A stretch of 6,225 nt of DNA from Candidatus Fischerbacteria bacterium RBG_13_37_8 (GCA_001780385.1 MFGW01000174.1:1-6225); one strand, 5' to 3'; positions 1 through 6,007 are shown, counted from the first letter of the stretch. Notes: generated from the letters alone by a model not told the origin. A program made the numbers and translations.

Positions 1-1
1 A

Positions 2-850
2 ATACCGACGTTCGAGATTGGAGATTTCAAAACTGGTGGTCCGGGAGGAACAAGTATTTTAAATATAAATGGTTGGAGTGCAGGGTCTGGTCCGGCTGAT
101 TATTGGATCATGTATGGAGATAAAAAAAACTGTGAAACTGGCAGTGGCAGATGTCCTCTCAATGATTTATGTTCACCGGAGGGTACTTCACCCTGTCCCG
201 AGCCAATTACTGGTTATCAAATTCGTGCGATAACTTCTACCTGTTATCCGACTACAAGTAAAGCATCAGAATGGAATGTACATGTGTGGAGTGGAACTAT
301 CAAGGGACGGGAACCAACATTTCCGCAGGTTGTCCAGGTACGTAATCCAGAAAAATGTGATTACAACAATAGATTCATGTATTTCGCAACGCAATTGTTG
401 TATGCAGATGGCCGCTCATCAGAATATGTTTCACGCAACTCTAAAACACCATTCTACTGGTGCAACACTTCACTACCAACGTACAAACAACCTGCCGAAG
501 CCGGCAAAGAAATGAAATGCTATAAAAATAAGGACTCTTCCATAACCTGTTTATATAATAATGGAGAGTGTGCATGGGATAATACAATATATTATGGACC
601 ATTAACGGCAGTAAGCAATTATAGTTACACAGGTTCTTTTTGTGCATTAGGCACAGGCGGAACGACAGCGTTTATGCTGAATGAAGGCGACTGGTTCTGG
701 ATAGTGACTTCAATAAATCAATGGTGTGAAGGTTCGTATGGTGTAACAAGTGACGGACTCGAGCGACGGAAAGCAATTAATATTGGCTGCTGCAATTACC
801 CGAACAAATGCTCAAATGAATGCGCACCAAAAGAGGGGAATAGGGAATAG
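2..850 (+). CDS. Partial Cys-rich secreted protein, paralogue of the 408-aa protein at 3969-5195 (5' end outside window)
   Basis: The reading frame is open from base 2 to the TAG at 848-850, so the gene enters from the left. The ATG at 110 is internal, because the codons before it already align with the paralogue. Seen: the segments NINGW, CSPEGTSPCPEPITGYQI and the region around MYFATQLLYADGRSSEYVS match LNGW, CSPGRTAVCPAPVTGYNI and VYLATQVTLADTRVSYYVS in the 408-aa protein, in the same order. After that the two diverge. This copy has no FnIII domain and ends in a Cys-rich tail with a CC pair and the segment SYGVTSDGLERR. There are about 16 cysteines in the last 246 residues, which suggests disulfides and an extracytoplasmic location (inference). 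The signal peptide, if present, lies off the window. The gene converges on the Kelch gene. Its function is unknown; it is probably a structural or binding surface protein rather than an enzyme, as no catalytic motif was recognised. Confidence 0.85.
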   Translation: MPTFEIGDFKTGGPGGTSILNINGWSAGSGPADYWIMYGDKKNCETGSGRCPLNDLCSPEGTSPCPEPITGYQIRAITSTCYPTTSKASEWNVHVWSGTIKGREPTFPQVVQVRNPEKCDYNNRFMYFATQLLYADGRSSEYVSRNSKTPFYWCNTSLPTYKQPAEAGKEMKCYKNKDSSITCLYNNGECAWDNTIYYGPLTAVSNYSYTGSFCALGTGGTTAFMLNEGDWFWIVTSINQWCEGSYGVTSDGLERRKAINIGCCNYPNKCSNECAPKEGNRE

Positions 851-866
851 GCGCTTGATCGTGAAA

Positions 867-887
867 TTCTTGCATTATTGGCAAGAA
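867..887 (+). other. Small stem-loop just after the + strand gene
   Basis: The arms TTCTTGC (867-873) and GCAAGAA (881-887) are perfectly complementary around a 7-nt loop, 16 nt after the stop codon at 848-850. A short A-run follows on the + strand rather than a T-run, so this is not a typical intrinsic terminator. It might act as a 3'-end stabiliser or simply be chance in AT-rich DNA. Confidence 0.3.
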
Positions 888-894
888 AAAATTC

Positions 895-1002
895 AACCAC
901 GAAGATAAAAAGAAGAGTCAAAAAAGGGGGACAATCACCAATTCTTTTCAAAAAATAGGTGACTGTCCCCCTTTTTTGTTCTCCTTCGCGAGCTTCGCGG
1001 TT
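895..1002. repeat. Composite nested inverted-repeat element between convergent genes
   Basis: An outer inverted repeat, AACCACGAAG (895-904) against CTTCGCGGTT (993-1002), matches at 9 of 10 positions. It encloses the longer 21-bp inverted repeat at 919-978. The right outer part, TTCGCGAGCTTCGCGG (985-1000), is itself a short direct repeat of TTCGCG. From general familiarity, both the gggggacagtcacc arm and the AACCGCGAAG...GCGAAGGAG type sequence resemble dispersed non-coding palindromic elements found across many bacterial genomes, some linked to REP-associated (Y1) transposases. No transposase is present here, so any mobility would have to be supplied from elsewhere (inference). The right end overlaps the first base of the Kelch stop codon triplet (1002-1004). 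Confidence 0.55.
919..978 (-). terminator. Long GC-rich hairpin with T-runs, likely bidirectional terminator
   Basis: The arms 919-939 and 958-978 are 21 nt each and pair with a single mismatch (934 against 963) around an 18-nt loop. In - strand RNA that position is a G-U wobble, so the stem is fully paired. It is followed by a run of six T (complement of 920-925), which is the right order for an intrinsic terminator of the Kelch gene ending at 1002. On the + strand the stem is followed by CTTTTTTG, so it may also end the + strand gene. The outer part of each arm is the A/T run itself, so the GC-rich core is GGGGGACARTCACC. The hairpin is also a candidate dispersed repeat (see 895-1002); the two readings are compatible. 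Confidence 0.65.
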
Positions 1003-3836
1003 TAATATATTACGCAGTATCGACTACCGGAATTGAGCTCATTTAGCAAGATTTCATCAAGACCGCCCCAGATAATCATTTCGTTAGTTTTATTGCCAGT
1101 CCAGATTGCAGTAGCATTTTTTCTTGCAAAAGGTGCATTTGTGAGAGAGATTTCAGACCAGGAATTTGAAGCTGGATTATACCGGGCGCCCGTATTTACA
1201 CTCCATTTGCCATCAAAACCTCCCGAAATAATCATTTCACTGCCTGTCCAGATTGCGGTATGTGCATTTTCAGGCGCGGGCACATTTTCACCTCTTGATG
1301 TTGCTAACCATGTATTTGTTTCAGGATTATACCTGCCGCCTGAATTGAAATAGTTTTGTCCGTCCCATCCTCCCCAGACAATCATTTCAGCACCTGTCCA
1401 AATCGCGGTATGCAAATTTCTTGAAACAGGAACAAAGTCACCTGCTGATAGTGCTGACCATTCATCAGAGTCAGGATTGTATTTCGTGCCAGTATTATAA
1501 GAAATTACTCCATTCCATCCACCCCATATTATCATTTCTTTTCCCGTCCAAACAGCAGTATGGTGATATCTTGGTTCAACAGCATTTGCTTCACCTGAGA
1601 GAGGAATCCATGAATTGCTGTCGGGATTATACTTTGCTCCGTCATTGAACGTTTTGAATCCAGTCGTACCACCCCAAACAATCATGTATCCTTCATTAGT
1701 GTTCTTCTTATTTGGAATCCAAACGGCAGTATGAAATTTACGAGGTTTCGGAGCATTTTCCTGCGAGATATCAGTCCATGAATTCTTAAGTGGATTAAAT
1801 TTCGCTCCAGAATCCAGGACTGCCCTGTTTGCACCTCCCCATATTATCATTTCGTTGCCAGTCCAAATTGCGCTGTGGTACGCTCGTTCTTCAGGTGCTC
1901 CAACAACCGGTAAAGATTTCCATGAATCTACGACAGGATTATAACTTGCGCCCTTCTGGAGAAATTTTCCCATGTTGTAACCACCCCATATTATCATCTC
2001 AGCACCGGTCCATACTGCTGTATGATATATTCTCTTATCCGGCACTGAAAGATTTGATATGGAATTCCATGAATTACGCTTGGGATTGTACCTGCTTCCT
2101 GAATTAAAAGTTCTGCCCTGGTCATCCCTTCCTCCCCAAACAATCATTTCTTTTCCTGTCCAAACAGCAGTGTGCCCAGATCTTGGACTAATATCGACTG
2201 TTGAAGGCATTGGCGTCCATGAATCAGATTGCGGATTATAACGGCTTCCATCATTTAAGAACTTCAAACCGCCGCCATATCCTCCCCAAATAATCATTTC
2301 CGTGCCACTCCACACGGCAGTATGAATAGAACGTGCAGCTGGGGTCCCCGATGTTGATATTTCTGTCCATTTATCATCATTCGGAGAATATTTTTTTCCT
2401 GTGTTAAGAAAATTCTGTCCACAATCCATTCCCCCCCATATTAGCATTTCTTTTCCACTCCAGACAGCTTTATGAGATGCTCTTCCTGACGGCGCTCCCT
2501 CTATTGAAAGAGGAATCCATTTATCATCCTTCGGAAAATATTTCGCACCATCATCCAAACATTTCACTCCAACTGCGTTTCCTCCCCAAATAATCATCTC
2601 ATTTCCTGTCCACACTGCTGAATGCAGAGTTCTTGACTCCGGAACTAATTCACCAGTCGAAGTTGCCGTCCATGTATCTGTTTCAGGATTATATCTTCCG
2701 CCGGTATTTTCATAATTACATTCAAGATTTAGACAATGCTCTCCTCCCCAAATTATCATCTCAGTACCGCTCCATACTGCAGCATGACTGGCTCTGCTTG
2801 AAGGTGCTCCACTATCTGATATTGTAATCCACGTATCAGTAACAGGATTATACCTTGCCCCAGTACTTAATTTATCGTACGATTCTCCACTGGCGCCACC
2901 CCAAATTATCATTTCACTACCAGTCCATATCGCAGTATGACCAAGGCGTGCAGAAGGAGCATTCACCGTTGATAATTCTTTCCAGCTATCAGTTGCCGGA
3001 TTATATTTCCCGCCTGTATTTATTGCGTGACTTAAATACATGCCTCCCCATATTATCATTTCAGTCCCGGTCCACAATGCCGTATGATATTCTCTCGGAT
3101 CAGGTGGTGCAGCAGTCCTTACCCATGTATCATTGGCACATTCGGTACCTTTTATTTCCGGAAGTTCATAATTATAAGCTATATGATCAAGAGCAATTTC
3201 AAAATTGCTGCTTACGCTTTTCCACCATATTTCAAATGGCACCTTCCGCTCATGTTTTGCAAACGAATGAATGCTCCCATTAATCGCTGGATCATATTCA
3301 TAATATTCCTCTATCAGTCTATCGACAAGAACGGGACGCGCAAGACATTCGGTAACCAGGTAAGGGTTATTATCCAGTACCGTCCAGATTTCTCTCAGCA
3401 TATCAGGACGGGAAGATTTCATCGCCATTCTATTTATTTCAGATTGAAGCTCCTCTCTACTGATAGGGTGTTGCCATAGTTGTTTTAATGCATTGCTTTT
3501 CCTTAGATAATCCTTAACTCTTTCGCGGAGAAAATCTTCGTTTATCAAGGACTCAAAAGATGGTTTTTGATCTGTTCCCGGAAAAATTCTATGCTGAAAA
3601 TAAACATTCTCTATTGCCTTATTCAACGACAATCGCTTTTCGAAGGATAATTCATTCAAAACTAAAGGTGCTATAAGCTTTCCCTGGTTTACTTTTGAAT
3701 CTCTCACAAAAGATTGACTATGAATTACAAAAGGATTGTTAATTAGAGCAATAATAATCATGCTAAATAAATAAAGCACATGTATGATGGATTTATTGGT
3801 AAAAGCTGTTTTTGGTCGCTTATTACTTCTTTTCAT
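1002..3836 (-). CDS. Secreted 14-repeat Kelch-type beta-propeller protein with SurA-like N-terminal helical region
   Basis: 944 aa. Start: ATG at 3836, with GAGGT at 3845-3849 placed 8 nt upstream. Residues 1-40 are a basic stretch followed by a hydrophobic core (about 17-32), a signal peptide or anchor. Residues about 60-190 are predicted helical, with patterns such as ISREELQSEINRMA (125-138) and CLARPVLVDRLIEE (164-177) that resemble the N-terminal chaperone region of SurA/PpiC-type foldases; no parvulin catalytic domain follows. From about residue 234 there are 14 units of 46-55 residues with the form HTAVWTGxEMIIWGG...NTGxRYNPxTDxW. This is the Kelch signature: a GG doublet, then Tyr and Trp six residues apart. 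Kelch propellers usually bind proteins or glycans; galactose-oxidase-type catalytic residues were not recognised, so a binding role is inferred. It is probably its own transcription unit, because a strong terminator separates it from the upstream operon; no convincing promoter was seen in 3837-3918. Confidence 0.93.
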   Translation of the reverse strand: MKRSNKRPKTAFTNKSIIHVLYLFSMIIIALINNPFVIHSQSFVRDSKVNQGKLIAPLVLNELSFEKRLSLNKAIENVYFQHRIFPGTDQKPSFESLINEDFLRERVKDYLRKSNALKQLWQHPISREELQSEINRMAMKSSRPDMLREIWTVLDNNPYLVTECLARPVLVDRLIEEYYEYDPAINGSIHSFAKHERKVPFEIWWKSVSSNFEIALDHIAYNYELPEIKGTECANDTWVRTAAPPDPREYHTALWTGTEMIIWGGMYLSHAINTGGKYNPATDSWKELSTVNAPSARLGHTAIWTGSEMIIWGGASGESYDKLSTGARYNPVTDTWITISDSGAPSSRASHAAVWSGTEMIIWGGEHCLNLECNYENTGGRYNPETDTWTATSTGELVPESRTLHSAVWTGNEMIIWGGNAVGVKCLDDGAKYFPKDDKWIPLSIEGAPSGRASHKAVWSGKEMLIWGGMDCGQNFLNTGKKYSPNDDKWTEISTSGTPAARSIHTAVWSGTEMIIWGGYGGGLKFLNDGSRYNPQSDSWTPMPSTVDISPRSGHTAVWTGKEMIVWGGRDDQGRTFNSGSRYNPKRNSWNSISNLSVPDKRIYHTAVWTGAEMIIWGGYNMGKFLQKGASYNPVVDSWKSLPVVGAPEERAYHSAIWTGNEMIIWGGANRAVLDSGAKFNPLKNSWTDISQENAPKPRKFHTAVWIPNKKNTNEGYMIVWGGTTGFKTFNDGAKYNPDSNSWIPLSGEANAVEPRYHHTAVWTGKEMIIWGGWNGVISYNTGTKYNPDSDEWSALSAGDFVPVSRNLHTAIWTGAEMIVWGGWDGQNYFNSGGRYNPETNTWLATSRGENVPAPENAHTAIWTGSEMIISGGFDGKWSVNTGARYNPASNSWSEISLTNAPFARKNATAIWTGNKTNEMIIWGGLDEILLNELNSGSRYCVIY
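1005..3137 (-). repeat. Array of 14 Kelch-repeat units (~150 bp each) within the propeller gene
   Basis: On the + strand the codons for EMIIWGG appear as a recurring CCCCAAATAATCATTTC-like block. It begins near 1073, 1228, 1377, 1528, 1678, 1843, 1991, 2140, 2290, 2440, 2590, 2752, 2906 and 3052. The spacing is mostly 146-155 bp, with longer steps of about 165 and 162 bp where units carry insertions. The units are diverged, not identical copies, so the array is old and held by selection on the protein. The last unit stops at NSGSRYCVIY without its final NPxxxxW strand, while an extra strand, NDTWVRTAAP (235-244), precedes the first unit. This is the usual sign of a propeller closed by strands from both ends. 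Confidence 0.9.
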
Positions 3837-3844
3837 CTTTTTTT

Positions 3845-3849
3845 ACCTC
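3845..3849 (-). promoter_or_regulatory. Shine-Dalgarno site of the Kelch gene
   Basis: GAGGT on the - strand, 8 nt before the ATG at 3836. It supports this start, and the hydrophobic signal sequence begins soon after it. Confidence 0.8.
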
Positions 3850-3910
3850 ACACGAAGAAAATAAATATAAAAAAATGAATGCATAATCATTTTATTAACA
3901 TCATTTTTTT

Positions 3911-3946
3911 GAAAAAAAAAGGAGAAGGAATTATATCCTTCTCCTT
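3911..3946 (-). terminator. Strong intrinsic terminator of the two-gene operon
   Basis: The arms 3919-3929 and 3936-3946 (AAGGAGAAGGA and its exact complement) form an 11-bp perfect stem with a 6-nt loop. In - strand RNA the stem runs straight into a long U-tract (complement of 3912-3920). It lies 22 nt after the TAA at 3969-3971. It should end transcripts from 5195-3969 and isolate the Kelch gene downstream. The remaining 3837-3910 is AT-rich leader of the Kelch gene. Confidence 0.92.
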
Positions 3947-3968
3947 AGTTTATTGCCTTATTGTTACA

Positions 3969-5195
3969 TTAGATTCTTGGCATTGGTGATTTTGGAGAAG
4001 CATTAGCTACTGCAACATCTGGCTGCATTGCTGTGGAACCATCCGGTCTCACGATTTCGATCTTGTAATATGCATTACGTGGGCTTGTGCTTGTAATTCT
4101 ATCTTTATACAAGTATGAGCTTCCATCTGTGCCTACTGCTGGAATTGTTCTACCATTAATTTTTGAGAACGTTCCTGTTGCGCTGTATGAACGATATACA
4201 TTGAAACCAGCGACGTTTCCTTCAGCTACTGAATTCCAATTCACTTTAATGTCGCTTCTTGAGACATAGTTTGCGGCAAGACCGCTGATTTCGCCACCGA
4301 GCGGCCCAACCCAAATTCCCAGTGAATTAGCTGATACGTAGTAAGATACACGGGTATCTGCTAATGTAACCTGAGTAGCTAAATACACACAGTTTGATGC
4401 ACCTATTGGTTTTACGCAGGTTCCGCTCGGAAGAGTAGCTCTTCCAGCAATCGCACAACCTGCACCACCGCCTGTCCATGCAGAAGCAAGACCGTTTGCC
4501 GGTGCAGTGCCGCATGGTGAACTGAATGACATGATGTTGTATCCAGTTACAGGAGCAGGACATACTGCAGTTCTACCGGGAGAGCAAACATTAGCAACAG
4601 CACCATTCTGTGTCGGATTCATTTCACCGGTACCTGGCCAATGATAATAATTAACTGCGGAACCGGTTCTCCAACCATTCAAAGTAATCGTAACATTTCC
4701 ACCGCCAGTTGTTGCACCACTGAAAGCAGGCACTGGCATTGTTCCAAAAGGAAGATCGGCTGCTGCTTGCCAAAGGCGGAAGAAACCATTAGTAGTATCT
4801 TTCCGTGCTGAAACGATGAAATATTCACCTGAATGAGCAGCTGTAGCTGGATTGTCATCCTGCCATAGTGCTACCATCATTGCCATTGAATCAAAACCTT
4901 CTGCTGCCATACCGCAGCAACCATCTACACCGCCATTACCCCAGTTACCATTAATTTGCCAAACAGTTGGAGTATAGAGAACCCACCAATTCGCTCCTGT
5001 ACCTTGATCATTAGCACCTGAAGGATCTGATAAGCACCAGAAATTCTGTGTCGTTCCATTTGTCCAGGGACCTGCATCTTTAACACCACTGGTCATGTAC
5101 CATGGTTGCTGAAAAGCACATGGAGATGTACACGCTGCATTAACAAACGCATAACTCATGAGAAGAATCGCAAAACATAAAACTATCTTTTTCAT
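3969..5195 (-). CDS. Secreted 408-aa protein with C-terminal fibronectin type III domain
   Basis: The start at 5195 is chosen because a perfect AAGGAGGT lies 7 nt upstream (5203-5210) and a textbook signal peptide, MKKIVLCFAILLMSYAFVNA, begins there with likely cleavage near residue 20. A longer frame from 5240 would overlap the previous gene and bury this signal peptide. Cys22 sits just after the cleavage region, but the preceding residues (N-A-A) are a poor lipobox, so a lipoprotein is unlikely. Residues about 21-140 are rich in Trp and Gly and include a CC pair in VDGCCGM; no family was recognised. Residues about 145-300 are paralogous to the protein ending at 850 on the other strand. Residues 306-400 are FnIII-like: IKVNW, FNVYRS, then SYLYKD and YYKIEIV as later strands. 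It is the second gene of an operon, 20 nt after the stop of its partner, so co-expression and possibly joint assembly on the cell surface are inferred. No catalytic motif was seen. Confidence 0.88.
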   Translation of the reverse strand: MKKIVLCFAILLMSYAFVNAACTSPCAFQQPWYMTSGVKDAGPWTNGTTQNFWCLSDPSGANDQGTGANWWVLYTPTVWQINGNWGNGGVDGCCGMAAEGFDSMAMMVALWQDDNPATAAHSGEYFIVSARKDTTNGFFRLWQAAADLPFGTMPVPAFSGATTGGGNVTITLNGWRTGSAVNYYHWPGTGEMNPTQNGAVANVCSPGRTAVCPAPVTGYNIMSFSSPCGTAPANGLASAWTGGGAGCAIAGRATLPSGTCVKPIGASNCVYLATQVTLADTRVSYYVSANSLGIWVGPLGGEISGLAANYVSRSDIKVNWNSVAEGNVAGFNVYRSYSATGTFSKINGRTIPAVGTDGSSYLYKDRITSTSPRNAYYKIEIVRPDGSTAMQPDVAVANASPKSPMPRI

Positions 5196-5202
5196 AATTT
5201 TT

Positions 5203-5210
5203 ACCTCCTT
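5203..5210 (-). promoter_or_regulatory. Shine-Dalgarno AAGGAGGT that fixes the start of the 408-aa protein
   Basis: It is a complete match to the anti-SD complement, lies in the 20-nt gap between the two operon genes, and sits 7 nt before the ATG at 5195. It decides against the longer upstream start at 5240. Confidence 0.9.
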
Positions 5211-5215
5211 AAATA

Positions 5216-5887
5216 TTAATAATGGCTCGGATGCCAGCAAGCAGCTCCTGGAGCTGAACTTACGAAAATTCCAAGTCCATCACCAGCATTAACTGTTGGC
5301 GGATTTTTTCCTCCGCAGGCATATGTGACATAACTATTATTAGCAGTATCAAATCTTGTGACCTGTGTAACTACGTTTGCACAATCGGCATTAATATCTA
5401 TGCAGAGACCATTAAAATTAGCTGATTGAGTATGATAAGGAATCGCGACCCAGTTCATATTGTTGTTAGCAGTATTTGTGGTGAAAGAAATTCCATTTGT
5501 ACTGTCATAAGAATCATCATGCGAACCTACCAGTTTCCATGTGCATGCAGAACCTGCTGCTGCAAAAACAGAATAAGCTCTTCCTGCATTGATAGCTGGT
5601 GGATTTTTTCCGCCGCACGCGTAGGTAGTGTATGCATTAGTAGCAGTATCAAAGAATGTTACTGTAGTAGCAGTACCAGCAGTACAATCAACCGTGTTAA
5701 TATCCGTGCACACATCGTTTGCGTTAGCATAATTATCGAAGTACGGAATGGAAACCCAGTTAGCATTATTTCCGCCTGTATTTGTTAACAACGCGTAATT
5801 CAGCTTGAAACCCATATTGGATGCAATCGCAACTGCAGCTACAAAAACTGATAATACGATCAAAAGCAACTTGACTTTATTAGTCAT
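5216..5887 (-). CDS. Secreted 223-aa protein made of two tandem four-Cys repeats
   Basis: First gene of the operon. The start is the ATG at 5887: GGAGG at 5893-5897 lies 5 nt upstream. A GTG at 5893 is in frame but overlaps that site. Residues 1-23 are a signal peptide (KVKLLLIVLSVFVAAVAIAS), after which the mature protein would begin NMGFKLN. The rest is an internal duplication. NWVSIPY (43-49) matches NWVAIPY (145-151); the C...TDIN region matches C...IDIN; TTYACGGKNPP (87-97) matches VTYACGGKNPP (187-197). Each repeat has four cysteines in matching places: 60/162, 68/169, 91/191 and 115/217. This suggests two disulfides per unit in an oxidising compartment (inference). The first unit ends W-K-L-V-G-S-H-D, the second W-H-P-S-H-Y and stop. 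No named family was recognised; the pattern suggests a beta-rich structural or binding protein. The 20-nt gap to the FnIII-containing gene implies co-transcription. Confidence 0.88.
   Translation of the reverse strand: MTNKVKLLLIVLSVFVAAVAIASNMGFKLNYALLTNTGGNNANWVSIPYFDNYANANDVCTDINTVDCTAGTATTVTFFDTATNAYTTYACGGKNPPAINAGRAYSVFAAAGSACTWKLVGSHDDSYDSTNGISFTTNTANNNMNWVAIPYHTQSANFNGLCIDINADCANVVTQVTRFDTANNSYVTYACGGKNPPTVNAGDGLGIFVSSAPGAACWHPSHY
5219..5815 (-). repeat. Tandem ~100-codon duplication inside the 223-aa protein gene
   Basis: Repeat A covers residues about 25-127 (5507-5815) and repeat B residues about 133-222 (5219-5491). The similarity is visible in DNA: GGATTTTTTC occurs at 5301-5310 and 5601-5610, and TAGCAGTATCAAA at 5341-5353 and 5641-5653, exactly 300 bp apart. 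The ACCCAGT blocks at 5448 and 5754 are 306 bp apart, so small indels have accumulated elsewhere. Retained nucleotide identity suggests either fairly recent duplication or gene conversion between the units. Confidence 0.85.
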
Positions 5888-5893
5888 TTGCAC

Positions 5894-5931
5894 CTCCTAT
5901 ATATTTTAGGAGACAAAAACAATTTGCCTCC
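5894..5931 (-). promoter_or_regulatory. Operon leader with two mutually exclusive hairpins, one masking the Shine-Dalgarno site
   Basis: In - strand RNA, hairpin 1 pairs GGAGGCAAA (5931-5923) with UUUGUCUCC (5917-5909): 9 bp with one G-U and a 5-nt loop. Hairpin 2 pairs CUCCUA (5912-5907) with UAGGAG (5899-5894): 6 bp, 7-nt loop, covering most of the Shine-Dalgarno site of the 223-aa gene. The two share 5909-5912, so they cannot form together. Hairpin 1 is the more stable, leaves the ribosome site free, and would sit right at the 5' end of the mRNA if transcription starts near 5932. It may serve as an mRNA-stabilising 5' stem-loop, or the pair may act as a translational switch (inference). 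It does not match any riboswitch class I recognise. Confidence 0.5.
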
Positions 5932-5935
5932 ATTT

Positions 5936-5948
5936 GTGATCTTATCAC
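5936..5948. promoter_or_regulatory. Palindrome GTGAT-N3-ATCAC overlapping the -10: candidate operator
   Basis: GTGAT (5936-5940) and ATCAC (5944-5948) are perfect inverted arms around CTT, lying directly on the -10 element. Read as TGTGA-N5-TCACT it is reminiscent of Crp/Fnr-family sites, but the spacing is one base short of the usual N6. A factor bound here would be expected to block RNA polymerase (inference). Confidence 0.35.
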
Positions 5949-5967
5949 TTTTAAAGAATGCTGTCAA
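5939..5967 (-). promoter_or_regulatory. Sigma-70-type promoter of the two-gene operon
   Basis: On the - strand, a perfect -35 TTGACA (5967-5962), a 17-nt spacer, and -10 TAAGAT (5944-5939, four of six to consensus). The expected start of transcription is near 5932, giving a leader of about 45 nt before the ATG at 5887. The DNA upstream of the -35 (5968-6000) is very A/T-rich, including AAAATTT and AAATTTT arms at 5981-5996, and could serve as an UP element. Confidence 0.75.
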
Positions 5968-6007
5968 TAGGTTTTTTGATAAAATTTGAAAATTTTTATA
6001 CATATTA

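Noticed and set aside
110..112. ATG at 110 as start of the + strand gene
   Set aside because: The frame is open back to base 2 and the upstream codons (PTFEIGDF...NINGW) align with the paralogue; no signal peptide follows the ATG.
276..647. Small open frames at 276-515 (+) and 441-647 (-)
   Set aside because: Both lie inside the well-supported + strand gene in other frames and show no start signal or recognisable domain.
1005..3137. CRISPR or other DNA repeat array, given regular ~150-bp spacing
   Set aside because: The periodicity is explained by codon-level conservation of the Kelch units in one long open frame; units are diverged and there are no unique spacers.
1033..3479. Several + strand open frames across the Kelch gene, some with a repeated PPQIIIS...PVQIAV-like pattern
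   Set aside because: They are antisense shadows of the Kelch repeats; the periodic peptide pattern comes from the complement of the EMIIWGG and AVWTG codons. They lack convincing ribosome sites and signal peptides.
3850..3910. Promoter for the Kelch gene, for example a TATATT near 3863-3869 on the - strand
   Set aside because: The stretch is so AT-rich that -10-like hexamers arise by chance, and no acceptable -35 was found at 16-18 nt.
4327..4563. Open frame of 78 codons on the - strand inside the 408-aa gene
   Set aside because: It is in another frame of the same strand and fully contained in a gene with paralogue support.
5062..5195. Lipoprotein signal in the 408-aa protein (Cys22)
   Set aside because: The residues before Cys22 are N-A-A, which does not satisfy the usual lipobox with Leu/Val/Ile at -3; ordinary signal peptidase cleavage after VNA fits better.
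5196..5240. Longer start for the 408-aa protein at 5240
   Set aside because: It would overlap the 223-aa gene by 25 bp and place 15 residues ahead of a textbook signal peptide. The ATG at 5195 has a perfect AAGGAGGT at the right distance.
5426..5788. 120-codon + strand frame opposite the 223-aa gene
   Set aside because: It is antisense to a protein with a signal peptide and internal duplication, and its Cys/Ser/Ile-rich composition is what the complement of those codons gives.
5888..5893. GTG at 5893 as start of the 223-aa protein
   Set aside because: The GTG overlaps the AGGAGGT ribosome site itself, while the ATG at 5887 is 5 nt from the GGAGG core.
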